A stretch of DNA of 64,000 nt from Mimachlamys varia (GCA_947623455.1 OX392542.1:6083625-6147624), one strand, 5' to 3'; positions 53,081 through 62,942 are shown, counted from the first letter of the stretch. The notes: generated by a model not told the origin, from the letters alone. Program-made: numbers and translations.

Positions 53081-55964
53081 GGTAGAGGGTAGAGGAGATG
53101 GTAGAGGGTAGGTAGAGGGTAGAGGGTAGGTAGAGGGTAGAGGAGATGGGTAGAGGGTAGAGGAGATGGTAGAGGGTAGAGGAGATGGGTAGAGGGTAGA
53201 GGAGATGGTAGAGGGTAGAGGAGATGGTAGAGGGTAGAGGAGATGGTAGTGGGTAGAGGAGATGGGTAGGGGGTAGAGGAGATGGGTAGAGGGTAGAGGA
53301 GATGGGTAGAGGATTGAGGAGATGGGTAGAGGGTAGAGGAGAAGAGTAGAGGGTAGAGGAGATGGGTAGAGGGTAGAGGATATGGTAGAGGGTAGAGGAG
53401 ATGGGTAGAGGGTAGAGGAGATGGTAGAGGGTAGAGGAGATGGGTAGAGGGTAGAGGAGATGGTAGAGGGTAGAGGAGATGGTAGTGGGTAGAGGAGATG
53501 GGTAGGGGGTAGAGGAGATGGGTAGAGGGTAGAGGAGATGGGTAGAGGATTGAGGAGATGGGTAGAGGGTAGAGGAGATGAGTAGAGGGTAGAGGAGATG
53601 GGTAGAGGGTAGAGGAGATGGTAGAGGGTAGAGGAGATGGTAGAGGGTAGAGGAGATGGGTAGAGGGTAGAGGAGATGGTAGAGGGTAGAGGAGATGGTA
53701 GAGGGTAGAGGAGATGGTAGAGGGTAGAGGAGATGGGTGGAGGGTAGAGGAGATGGGTAGAGGGTAGAGGAGATGGTAGAGGGTAGAGGAGATGGTAGAG
53801 GGTAGAGGAGATGGTAGAGGGTAGAGGAGATGGTAGAGGGTAGAGGAGATGGGTAGAGGGTAGAGGAGATGGTAGAGGTAGAGGAGATGGTAGTGGGTAG
53901 AGGAGATGGGTAGGGGGTAGAGGAGATGGGTAGAGGGTAGAGGAGATGGGTAGAGGATTGAGGAGATGGGTAGAGGGTAGAGGAGATGAGTAGAGGGTAG
54001 AGGAGATGGGTAGAGGGTAGAGGAGATGGTAGAGGGTAGAGGAGATGGTAGAGGGTAGAGGAGATGGGTAGAGGGTAGAGGAGATGGTAGAGTGTAGAGG
54101 AGATGGTAGAGGGTAGAGGAGATGGTAGAGGGTAGAGGAGATGGGTAGGGTAGAGGAGATGGGTAGAGGGTAGATGAGATGGGTAGAGGGTAGAGGAGAT
54201 GGGTGGAGGGTAGAGGAGATGGGTGGAGATTAGAAGTGATGGTAGAGGGTAGAGGAGATGGTAGAGGGTAGAGGAGATGGTAGAGGGTAGATGAGATGGT
54301 AGAGGGTAGAGGAGATGGTAGTGGGTAGAGGAGATGGGTAGGGGGTAGAGGAGATGGGTAGAGGGTAGAGGATATGGTAGAGGGTAGAGGAGATGGGTAG
54401 AGGGTAGAGGAGATGGTAGAGGGTAGAGGAGATGGGTAGAGGGTAGAGGAGATGGTAGAGGGTAGAGGAGATGGTAGTGGGTAGAGGAGATGGGTAGGGG
54501 GTAGAGGAGATGGGTAGAGGGTAGAGGAGATGGGTAGAGGATTGAGGAGATGGGTAGAGGGTAGAGGAGATGAGTAGAGGGTAGAGGAGATGGGTAGAGG
54601 GTAGAGGAGATGGTAGAGGGTAGAGGAGATGGTAGAGGGTAGAGGAGATGGGTAGAGGGTAGAGGAGATGGTAGAGGGTAGAGGAGATGGTAGAGGGTAG
54701 AGGAGATGGTAGAGGGTAGAGGAGATGGGTGGAGGGTAGAGGAGATGGGTAGAGGGTAGAGGAGATGGTAGAGGGTAGAGGAGATGGTAGAGGGTAGAGG
54801 AGATGGTAGAGGGTAGAGGAGATGGTAGAGGGTAGAGGAGATGGGTAGAGGGTAGAGGAGATGGTAGAGGTAGAGGAGATGGTAGTGGGTAGAGGAGATG
54901 GGTAGGGGGTAGAGGAGATGGGTAGAGGGTAGAGGAGATGGGTAGAGGATTGAGGAGATGGGTAGAGGGTAGAGGAGATGAGTAGAGGGTAGAGGAGATG
55001 GGTAGAGGGTAGAGGAGATGGTAGAGGGTAGAGGAGATGGTAGAGGGTAGAGGAGATGGGTAGAGGGTAGAGGAGATGGTAGAGTGTAGAGGAGATGGTA
55101 GAGGGTAGAGGAGATGGTAGAGGGTAGAGGAGATGGGTAGGGTAGAGGAGATGGGTAGAGGGTAGATGAGATGGGTAGAGGGTAGAGGAGATGGGTGGAG
55201 GGTAGAGGAGATGGTAGAGGGTAGATGAGATGGTAGAGGGTAGAGGAGATGGTAGTGGGTAGAGGAGATGGGTAGGGGGTAGAGGAGATGGGTAGAGGGT
55301 AGAGGAGATGGGTAGAGGATTGAGGAGATGGGTAGAGGGTAGAGGAGATGAGTATAGGGTAGAGGAGATGGTAGAGTGTAGAGGAGATGGTAGAGGGTAG
55401 AGGAGATGGGTAGAGGGTAGAGGAGATGGTAGAGGGTAGAGGAGATGGGTAGAGGAGATGGGTAGAGGGTAGAGGAGAAGGGTAGAGGGTAGAGGAGATG
55501 GGTAGAAGGTAGAGGAGATGGGTAGAGGGTAGAGGAGAAGGGTAGAGGGTAGAGGAGATGGGTAGAGGGTAGAGGAGATGGGTAGAGGGTAGAGGAGATG
55601 GGTAGAGGGTAGAGGAGATGGGTAGAGGGTAGAGGAGATGGGTAGAGGGTAGAGGAGATGGGTAGAGGGTAGAGGAGATGTGTAGAGGGTAGAGGAGATG
55701 GGTAGAGGGTAGAGGAGATGGGTAGAGGGTAGAGGAGATGGGTAGAGGATAGAGGAGATGGGTAGAGGGTAGAGGAGATGGGTAGAGGGTAGAGGAGATG
55801 GGTAGAGGGTAGAGGAGATGGTAGAGGGTAGAGGAGATGGTAGAGGGTAGTGGAGATGGTAGAGGGTAGATGGGTAGAGGGTGAGGAGATGGGTAGAGGG
55901 TAGAGGAGATAGGTAGAGGGTAGAGGAGATGGTAGAGTAGATGGTAGAGGGTAGAGGAAATGAC
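53081..55964. repeat. Minisatellite C: 19/20-bp tandem array, about 145 copies
   Basis: The unit is GTAGAGGAGATGG with one or no extra G, then GTAGAGG, giving 20 or 19 bp. Variants (GTAGTGGG, GTAGGGGG, AGGATTGAGG, GATGAGTAG) form a higher-order block of 992 bp: the GGTAGTGGGT marker recurs from 53481 to 54473 and from 53889 to 54881. The minus strand lacks stops, giving a false 976-codon Ser/Pro/Leu/Tyr-rich ORF. The array is strongly purine-rich on the plus strand. Only about 100 bp of non-repeat sequence separates it from satellite B. Confidence 0.95.
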
Positions 55965-56070
55965 GTATTTGTTTCATTAGTTTTGATACCACTTGTCTGT
56001 CAGTTAACTTCCAGTTGCTTGGCTTATCAATTGCTTTGGCGTGCTTATAATCAGTATTTGTTTTTAACAG

Positions 56071-56544
56071 ATACTAAGTGTCTGGCTAGTCGCCATTCAG
56101 ATAGCAAGTACGGCCTGTGAGGCTGCCCATGTCGAGACCCGGAACCGAATAGAGGATGTCGTCGGTTCAAGCTTTGTGGAACAGAGAGCATTGAGACAGT
56201 TTCCTGGTGGTCAATCTAGACATGGCGGTGATTCTGGACATGGTGGTGATTATGGACATGGCGGTTATTCTGGACATGGCGGTTATTCTGGACATGGTGG
56301 TGATAATGTTCAGCTATTCAGTGATCATTTCTTGGGACAAGACTCTTTAGGCTCCATCGAAATGGATTTCAGTCACATTGGCTGCATGCTATGTCCTAGG
56401 AAGTACACCAACATGTGTGTTCATTGGCATGGTGGACAAGAATGCGACACTTACGATAACAAGTGCTACCCACATATAAACCAGAAGTGGGAACACTTCG
56501 GGGACACGTATTACAGAATAGACATGGGAATGTCAGGGCACATG
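56071..56544 (+). CDS. SRCR gene exon with signal peptide and His-Gly repeat
   Basis: The acceptor is TTTTTAACAG. The open frame starts ILSVWLVAIQIASTA then CEAAHVETR, which reads as the body of a signal peptide with cleavage after Ser-Thr-Ala. There is no in-frame ATG before an upstream stop at 56065-56067, so the start codon is on another exon. Five six-residue repeats of HGG(D/Y)(S/Y)G type (about 56220-56306) follow, then a segment with five Cys (GCMLC, NMC, QEC, NKC) and HWHGGQ. The best donor is ATG followed by GTAAGG at 56545 (phase 0). Failing that, the frame stops at 56596-56598. A weaker donor, GTATTA at about 56509, would leave phase 2. Confidence 0.75.
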
Positions 56545-59500
56545 GTAAGGGTTAGGTTTAGTGATGATTATAGATATCCAATTAGTAGTATAGTATAGAC
56601 ACGGGGGTGACAGGGCACATGGTAAGGTTTAGACTTTGTGATAATTATAGATATCAAATTAGTAGTATAGTATAGACACGGGGGTGACAGGGCACATGGT
56701 AAGGTTTAGACTTTGTGATAATTATAGATATCAAATTAGTAGTATAGTATAGACACGGGGGTGACAGGGCACATGGTAAGGTTAAGGTATAATTATATAA
56801 CTATCTCGATAGAACGAGCTTTGTCTTTGCAACTTTTCAAAATAATTAACGAAAGTGAAATAAATTCCATATCCAATAAGTGTCTCTTGTAACTTTACAA
56901 AAATAATTAACGAGAGTGAAATAAATTCCATATCCAATCACCACGAGTCGTGTGACCTGTTTCTACCACAAAACCAAACAAACAAAAGACTTAACAATTT
57001 AAATAAATGAATTAACAAATGAAATGCTTTGGTCCGATGATTGATAGCGATGAAACACCTCGGTGTTGTGTCAGACAAGCTTCTGTCTGGAGAATGTATC
57101 GTACAAACAATCCTTCCAGTCAACCAAAAGTTGAAGTTTCCATACAGAAATGCGTAACATTAAGATCTCGTAAAACTCGACACTGTGCTCCGATACAGAG
57201 TCACTTTGATACCGTCAACTGCTGCTTGTTTGGAGGGTTATCAATGAAATTGAAACATTAGTTTCAAATAATTTAATCTTGTTTGAAACAAGCTTTTTCA
57301 TTGGTTTAAAAAATTATGTTATCAACCCATAACGTTAAAATTGACGTCGCCGTTTATAACGTCGCTTTTGATTGGCTGATGCAGCAGCGTATTAATTTGT
57401 AAGAGAAAAGAGTCCACCGATAAAGTTAATTTTCGCAGGGTATAGATTAAATTATAAGGATTAACGCAAAAACAAAGTGATTCGGTTTATATTACCTCTC
57501 GGTAATAGGTCAAGAATCCACTGTTTAATGAATTTGTAAAATCGGAATACTAAACGTAGAAATTAGAGTAAAATAACTTGGGCTCAGTCACATTTATATA
57601 GCATCTCCCACTCACCCTTGGCCTCACATCGAGGTTGCACTCGGTGCTTATGTAGAGGGTTGGTAGTAAACAGTTGTAATTAATGTGATTTTATGTATGT
57701 TACTGTTGCCCTTTTACCTAAATAAATATATTACTATAAGTATCGCGGACATTGAACGCACGTAATACACATATCAGTGGGTGTACATTCGAAAGGGAAA
57801 TAACTCCTCTTTCTTTCATCCCCAGTCCTCCTGGGCAAGGCTATCAACTGCACAATGGAGCTGTGGAGGTAAGGCCATTTATGTTTGTTTTTATCTACCA
57901 ACGACAGTATTAGACATTTTACCATTCGAATAGATACAAATACTTAGCTGTAACTAATGCTATATTAACAAAGGTGTCTACTTGTGCTCGACCTACTGCA
58001 TATGATATCTGTATAAATCGTGTTGTACATACAATCTGTATTTGTTTTCTTGAATCAGTGTTTATTTATTTAATTTAGTTTAATTGCTGCTATATATATT
58101 CTCATGTAAAAATGTTGTAAATCTTGTAGGTTCCCTTGTCTACACTACAAAAAAAAATAAAAATACTGCATTGTGTACAGAAAATATCATAAAAACTCCC
58201 TTCGATGCAGTGAATGTTGTTTGGTATACATCAAATATTAAAAATCCCCCCTCCCTTCGAGTTAGTAAATTCTGTATGGTATACAAAAAAATTCTACAAC
58301 TAGCCCTCCACCTCTGGGTTGCAAGTTCGAATCTCAAGTGGGGCAGTTGCCAGGTACTGACCGTAGGCTACGGTTTTTTTCGGGTATTCCGGCTTTCCTC
58401 CACCTCAAAAACCTGGCACGTCCTTAAATGACACTGGCTGTTTATAGAACGTAAAACAAAATAAACCAAACCAAAAAGCAAATATTATAATAACTTCCTT
58501 CGATGTCATAAATAATGTTACTTGATTTTATTATTTAGACTATCTCCAAGGTATATCCCCCTCAAAGAACATCGCTGGTGTCATTCCGGGGTTTCTAGCC
58601 GTACAACATGGAGGCGTGTGGGGTCACGTGTGCGCAGATGGCTGGACCACTCAAAGCAGTCAAGTGGTGTGCAGGATGTTGGGGCAGTTTTCCACGTGAG
58701 GAAATAACGATGACCGACAACGACAGTATTCGATTGATAAATGTCGCTTTCCTCCATCATAGAAAGTGGCAAAACACTGTAGTAAAACACCACAATAAAA
58801 ACACCACAGTAAAAACTCAGTCAAAACACCATAGTCAAACACCATAGTCAAACACCACAGTCAAAACACCATAGTCAAAACTCAGTCAAAACATCATAGT
58901 CAAACACCACAGTCAAAACACAGTCAAAACACCATAGTCAAACACCATAGTCAAACACCATAGTCAAACACCACAGTAAAAACTCAGTCAAAACACCATA
59001 GTCAAACACCATAGTCAAACACCACAGTCAAAACACCACAGTAAAAACTCAGTCAAAACACCATAGTCAAACACCACAGTCAAAACACCATAGTCAAACA
59101 CCACAGTCAAAACACCATAGTCAAACACCACAGTCAAACACCACAGTCAAACACCACAGTCAAAACTCAGTCAAAACATCATAGTCAAACAACCGTAGTC
59201 AAACACCATAGTCAAAACACCATAGTCAAACACCACAGTCAAAACACCATAGTCAAACACCATAGTCAAAACTCAGTCAAAACATCATAGTCAAACAACC
59301 GTAGTCAAACACCATAGTCAAAACACCATAGTCAAACACCACAGTCAAAACACCATAGTCAAACACCACAGTCAAAACACCATAGTCAAACACCACAGTC
59401 AAACACCACAGTCAAACACCACAGTCAAAACTCAGTCAAAACATCATAGTCAAACAACCGTAGTCAAACACCATAGTCAAAACACCATAGTCAAACACCA

Positions 59501-62173
59501 TAGTCAAAACACCATAGTCAAACACCACAGTCAAAACACCATAGTCAAACACCATAGTCAAAACACCATAGTCAAACACCATAGTCAAAACACCATAGTC
59601 AAACACCACAGTCAAAACACCATAGTCAAACACCACAGTCAAACACCACAGTCAAAACACCACAGTCAAAACTCAGTCAAACACCACAGTCAAACACCAC
59701 AGTCAAAACACCACAGTCAAAACTCAGTTAAACACCACAGTCAAACACCACAGTCAAAACACAGTCAAACACCACAGTCAAACACCACAGCCAAAACTCA
59801 TGTCAAACACCACAGTCAAACACCACAGTCAAACACCACAGTCAAAACTCAGTCAAACACCACAGTCAAACATAGTCAAAACACCACAGTCAAAACATCA
59901 CGGTCAAACATAGTCAAAACACCACAGTCAAACATAGTCAAAACACCACAGTCAAAACACAGTCAAAACACCATAGTCAAACACCACAGTCAAAACACCA
60001 CAGTCAAAACGCCACAGTCAAAACGCCATAGTCAAAACACAGTCAAAACACCACAGTCAAAACACCACAGTCAAACATAGTCAAAACACCACAGTCAAAA
60101 CACCACAGTCAACACAGTCAAAACACCATAGTCAAACACCATAGTCAAAACACCACAGTCAAACACTGTCAAAACACCATAGTCAAAACACCACAGTCAA
60201 ACACTGTCAAAATAACATTGTCAAAACACCACAGTCAAACAAAGTCAAAAACACCCATAGTCAAACACCATAGTCAAACACCATAGTCAAAACACCAGTC
60301 AAAACACCATAGTCAAACACAGTCAAAACACCATAGTCAAACACAGTCAAAACACCATAGTCAAAACACCACAGTCAAACACAGTCAAAACACCAGTCAA
60401 AACACCACAGTCAAAACAACCTTGGTCAAAACACAGTCAAAACACCATAGCCAAACACCATCGTCAAACGTATTAACTCATCCACACTGAAGATATCTAT
60501 CACAAATCAAAAGTTTCGATAGTTCTTTATGCAATTTCAGGGGTGCATTGGTTAATACATTGGTGTCAATATTTAGTTACTCTATTGCTTTTATCAAGGT
60601 CAATACGTTGGATTAAAAAAAAGACGTAATTACGTAACAAGTTGTCAGAAATGTCAGTGGAAGTTCCGAACTTAGCATTGCCGTTATGGTTGAGAATAAT
60701 AAAGCAGTTCTGCACAGTTTTGCTGTATCAAGATATTTTCTTAATTTCATTAAGTTCTTAATATTTTTCCCGTAAATTGTGATGCATAATGAATGTACTT
60801 TTAAATATTTTGTTGGTTTTTCTTGTTTCGTTGAAAATGCCCGTTATTTTTTTGCAAATACATATAATCATCTTTAGAATCAAGACACAACTGTTTTAAA
60901 TTTTATTGGCTACCTTTACGCATGATTGGAAATTTTCTTTAACTTTCTTCAGCTTATGAAACATAGAGTGTGTGAAAACAAGCTTTATATTTATTCCAGC
61001 ATTTAAAAAATATGAAGTGGTAAACTTTCACATTGTATTTTTCTGAAAATGTAACCAAATTTCTTTTTCAAAACTCTGATAACACAATATTAAATATTCC
61101 GTTAAGAAAACCCTCTGTGCCTCCTTATTAAGAGATGGGACTTCTTACACACAAAATAGACAAGTTGTTGCGATGTTCTCTTCACTAAAATAACCATTCG
61201 TTAAAGGCCTAATATACGTAACTTCAGGAAATTTTTTCAGGATTCTGAAAAACTATGATTTTTTTTTATTTCATAACCATGCAAAAATAAGCTTAAAACG
61301 AAGTAAACCTGAGTGGTAACTTACAAGAAACTCTTGACAGAAAAATCCAAACAATTGAAAATAATTCAGGTGGGGCCTACTTCAACAACAAGCCGAAGTT
61401 AGAAGACAGTTAAAAAAATGACGCGTGTTTACAAATACCGAGTTTCAACTGCTGCCATACCGGTAACCGCGTAAGAATTCATCTTGAATATTGCTGATAT
61501 CAGTTAATCTTATCTAAATCTATAAATACAATAAGTTATTAAGCTTGATTTTCGCTTCAAGTTTTGCCGAAAGTTACGTATATTGGGCATTTAAATTCAT
61601 GCGGCATTTGGCAAATATGTATATAATTATATTAATATTATTGATTTAATTTGTAGAACATGTAATATTGAATAAATAATTTAGTGATAGTATTGAAAGC
61701 ATGTACAGTTTTCTCCTGTTTTAAATAGTTCTTCTCCTCTTTTAATTGAATTATTTGACCCTCTCTGAATATCATTACTGTAAAGCTGGAAAACTTCGCC
61801 CTTGTTTTATTTTCGCCTTTTCGCCCAACAAATGAAAGGGCCAATTTAAGACATATGTTTGCGTCTCATATTACATGCAAGATGAGGACCTAAGTTTAAG
61901 TGGGCGAATTCAAGACAGGGCAAATTCGAATCTTTTCATGGGAGGGCGAAATAAAGACAGGGTTTACCGTTTCACAGTATTATTTGATAGCTGTTTATAT
62001 TATCAACAGAGGGCATCCCACCCATCACAGACACGTACACCATTCAGCCCACTGTCTGATGAGCGGAATCAACTGCCGGGGTAACGAGCAGCATTTGGCG
62101 CACTGTCCTTTTGACGGGTTCTCGTCTGTCAATTGTCCAAGTGGAAGTATCATTGCTGTCACGTGTAACCCAG
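56071..62173 (+). CDS. Secreted histidine-rich SRCR-domain protein, partial gene
   Basis: Four exons are visible: 56071-56544, 57826-57868, about 58539-58695 and 62010-62173. The predicted product has a signal peptide, a short His/Gly repeat, a Cys-containing segment and one scavenger receptor cysteine-rich domain. SRCR proteins are extracellular and often act in innate recognition or matrix. The initiator ATG exon is missing, because the first exon here opens directly at an acceptor with a signal-peptide-like segment. The last exon ends in phase 1 at a donor, so at least one more exon lies downstream, probably beyond the window. I cannot assign a named orthologue. The exon 1-2-3 junctions have two self-consistent solutions (see exon entries). 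Confidence 0.7.
56220..56309 (+). repeat. 18-bp coding tandem repeat, five copies (His-Gly-Gly)
   Basis: Units of CATGG(C/T)GGT plus (G/T)AT T(C/A)T GGA encode His-Gly-Gly-Asp/Tyr-Ser/Tyr-Gly. The 18-bp length keeps the reading frame. His-Gly-rich tracts can bind metal ions, but that role is inferred here. Copy number is likely to vary between alleles. Confidence 0.85.
56520..56783 (+). repeat. 77-bp tandem repeat containing the exon splice donor
   Basis: Three full 77-bp copies (56520-56596, 56597-56673, 56674-56750) and a partial fourth (56751 to about 56783) each contain GGGCACATGGTAAGG, the exon end and its GT donor. The first copy is the coding version and differs from the others at several bases; copies 2 and 3 are nearly identical. 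An in-frame TAG at the copy 1/2 boundary means the later donors could be used only by terminating the first reading frame. Confidence 0.9.
56821..56938. repeat. Two-copy tandem duplication of about 60 bp
   Basis: 56821-56877 and 56878-56938 share AATAATTAACGA followed by (A/G)AGTGAAATAAATTCCATA and end TATCCAAT. This lies in the intron just after the 77-bp repeat and suggests local slippage or unequal exchange. Confidence 0.8.
56939..57825 (+). other. Rest of the first visible SRCR intron, no exon recognised
   Basis: This sequence separates the exon ending at 56544 from the one starting at 57826. An open frame at 57019-57261 has no plausible splice sites and no domain. An additional small exon that would repair the phase question at the next junction cannot be excluded. 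Confidence 0.45.
57826..57868 (+). CDS. SRCR gene 43-nt exon, frame uncertain
   Basis: It is bounded by a strong acceptor, CTTTCATCCCCAG, and a strong donor, GTAAGG. If joined in phase 0 to 56544 it reads SSWARLSTAQWSCG and continues in phase into an exon at 58539. If read one base later it gives PPGQGYQLHNGAVE, which looks more like the start of an SRCR domain (Leu-His-Asn-Gly) and needs the alternative acceptor before 58568 plus a phase-2 upstream donor. Sequence alone does not settle this. Confidence 0.55.
57869..58290. other. Intron sequence before the SINE, with short diverged repeats
   Basis: This is AT-rich intron. Fragments beginning (C)CTTCGA followed by GTnATAAAT-like words recur at about 58198, 58254 and again after the SINE at about 58498. 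This suggests an older local repeat into which the SINE inserted. No coding signal is visible. Confidence 0.5.
58292..58477 (+). mobile_element. tRNA-related SINE, 5'-truncated
   Basis: It contains B-box-like GTTCGAATCTC at 58325-58335, GGGGCAGTTGCCAGGTACTG (58340-58359), TTTCGGGTATTCCGGCTTTC and CTGGCACGTCCTTAAATGAC. The tail is AAAACAAAATAAACC. I recognise this body as a common bivalve SINE type. The A-box half is missing or too diverged to see. It shares the CGGGTA(C/T)TCCGG module with the SINE at 10.3 kb but has a different tail. Confidence 0.75.
58539..58695 (+). CDS. SRCR domain exon, N-terminal half
   Basis: The reading IPGFLAVQHGGVWGHVCADG, then WTTQSSQVVCRMLGQFS, matches the SRCR signature G-x-WG-x-VC-x-DGW and (Q/A)VVCR-x-LG. 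The exon ends TTTTCCAC before donor GTGAGG (phase 2). The acceptor is either TTATTTAG (exon from 58539, phase 1) or CCCCCTCAAAG (exon from 58568, phase 0). The cysteine usually found right after the LG is replaced by Gln, as in group A SRCR domains. The overlapping open frames at 58522-58851 are shadows. Confidence 0.85.
58780..60472. repeat. Minisatellite D: 13/14-bp tandem array in an SRCR intron
   Basis: Units of CACCA(T/C)AGTCAAA with one extra A or none, mixed with shorter ACTCAGTCAAA and CATAGTCAAA forms, run for about 1.7 kb (roughly 125 units). A sub-block containing AACCGTAGTC repeats at about 59190, 59298 and 59456. The array begins about 85 bp after the SRCR exon donor. The open frames inside it are repeat by-products. 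Confidence 0.93.
60473..61204. other. AT-rich intron, nothing recognised
   Basis: This is intron sequence between minisatellite D and the TTAA-flanked MITE. I saw no exon-like segment, tandem array or transposon ends in it. Confidence 0.5.
61205..61590. mobile_element. TTAA-flanked MITE, copy 1 (386 bp)
   Basis: The element starts AGGCCTAATATACGTAA and ends TTACGTATATTGGGCAT, so its ends are inverted repeats of about 17 bp. TTAA lies on both sides (61201-61204 and 61591-61594). It is closely similar along its length to the copy at 63448-63813, sharing for example AACGAAGTAAACCTGAG, CAAATACCGAGTTTCAACT and CGCGTAAGAATTCATC. A TTAA target suggests a piggyBac-like mobiliser, which is inference. 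It has no coding capacity. Confidence 0.85.
61595..62009. other. Intron sequence before the second SRCR half-exon
   Basis: This is AT-rich intron. Between about 61790 and 61970, words such as GGGCGAA, TTCGCC and GACAGGGCAAATTCGAA recur in both orientations. This hints at a diverged short element, but I could not define its ends. Confidence 0.4.
62010..62173 (+). CDS. SRCR domain exon, C-terminal half
   Basis: The acceptor is TATTATCAACAG and the phase matches the previous exon exactly (AC + A gives Thr). The exon starts GHPTHHRHVHHSAHCLMSG and continues INCRGNEQHLAHC, then FSSVNC and IIAVTCNPG. It matches the SRCR pattern C-x-G-x-E-x-x-L-x-x-C, later Cys, and final V-x-C. The first 14 residues contain seven histidines. 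The donor is GTATGT at phase 1, so coding continues elsewhere. Together with the previous exon this gives the six group A cysteines plus one extra in SAHC. Confidence 0.87.
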
Positions 62174-62330
62174 GTATGTATAGATCAGGGTAAATATTCT
62201 TTACATGGGCATATACAGATGGGGCATAGGGAGAAGTTTTTGGAAAGAAAGAGCAGGGGAATGAGAACAGAAACGAAAGAATATTATTATTATATCCCTC
62301 ACATAGAAGACGTCTACAGGTCAAAGACAT

Positions 62331-62725
62331 TTGTGGCCAGGAGAATACCATCTATATATATATAGATAATATAGCGAAATATGAATAATTAAGATAAAAT
62401 ATAAAAACAAAATTTTCCAATTTTCTTTTTATGTTAATAATCATCTAAAACCGTAATGAAAATAAATGCCAAATTTCAGCTTGATACGTCAAGCGGTAAA
62501 ATTTTACAAAATATCGACTTTCAGACACTGATAAAGAGTCGATTTTTTGTGTGAAATTTAACCGTTTAACGTATCAAGCTGAAATTTGGCAATTATTTTC
62601 ATTATGGTTTTAGATGATTAATAACATAAAAGAAAATTGGAAAATTTAGTTTTTATAATTTGTTTTAATTTTTCATATTTCGCTATATTATCTATATGTA
62701 TAGATGGTTATTCTCCTGGCCACAA
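62331..62725. mobile_element. Foldback (long inverted repeat) element 1
   Basis: The left arm begins TTGTGGCCAGGAGAATA and the right arm ends with its complement, TTATTCTCCTGGCCACAA. Pairing continues through CGCTATATTATC/GATAATATAGCG, ATCATCTAAAACC and GCCAAATTTCAGCTTGATAC to a short loop near 62520-62533. The arms are about 190 bp. The element starts about 160 bp after the SRCR exon donor. Confidence 0.88.
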
Positions 62726-62942
62726 GTGCCTGTGCTACAGGTCTATAAAGTGGCAACGGGAGGGGAGGTGAGAGAAGGGAAGGGTCTAGTCGGCTCTTTT
62801 GATCATATAACGGACTACAACTCTATCCATTTCTCTTTGGTTATTATCACTCTTTTCAAGTTCAGTTGGTATTTGTCTGTAATGTAACAAACGTAATCGT
62901 AAATACGGAAATACAGTGTAGTATAGGACATGTACTTACATA

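Noticed and set aside
53062..55992. 976-codon minus-strand ORF (Ser/Pro/Leu/Tyr-rich)
   Set aside because: It coincides exactly with minisatellite C, has no unique flanking domain, and follows from a unit without stops on that strand.
58084..58431. 115-codon plus-strand ORF
   Set aside because: It overlaps the SINE at 58292-58477 and its flanking repeats, with no domain or splice support.
58522..58851. Short ORFs on both strands near 58.6 kb
   Set aside because: They are shadows of the SRCR exon in other frames; only the frame with WGHVCADGW and VVCRMLG has domain signal.
61985..62009. SRCR second exon starting at the earlier acceptor TTTCACAG (61977)
   Set aside because: It adds 33 bases that read as intronic sequence. 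The later acceptor TATCAACAG has a fitting phase and starts directly in SRCR-like sequence.
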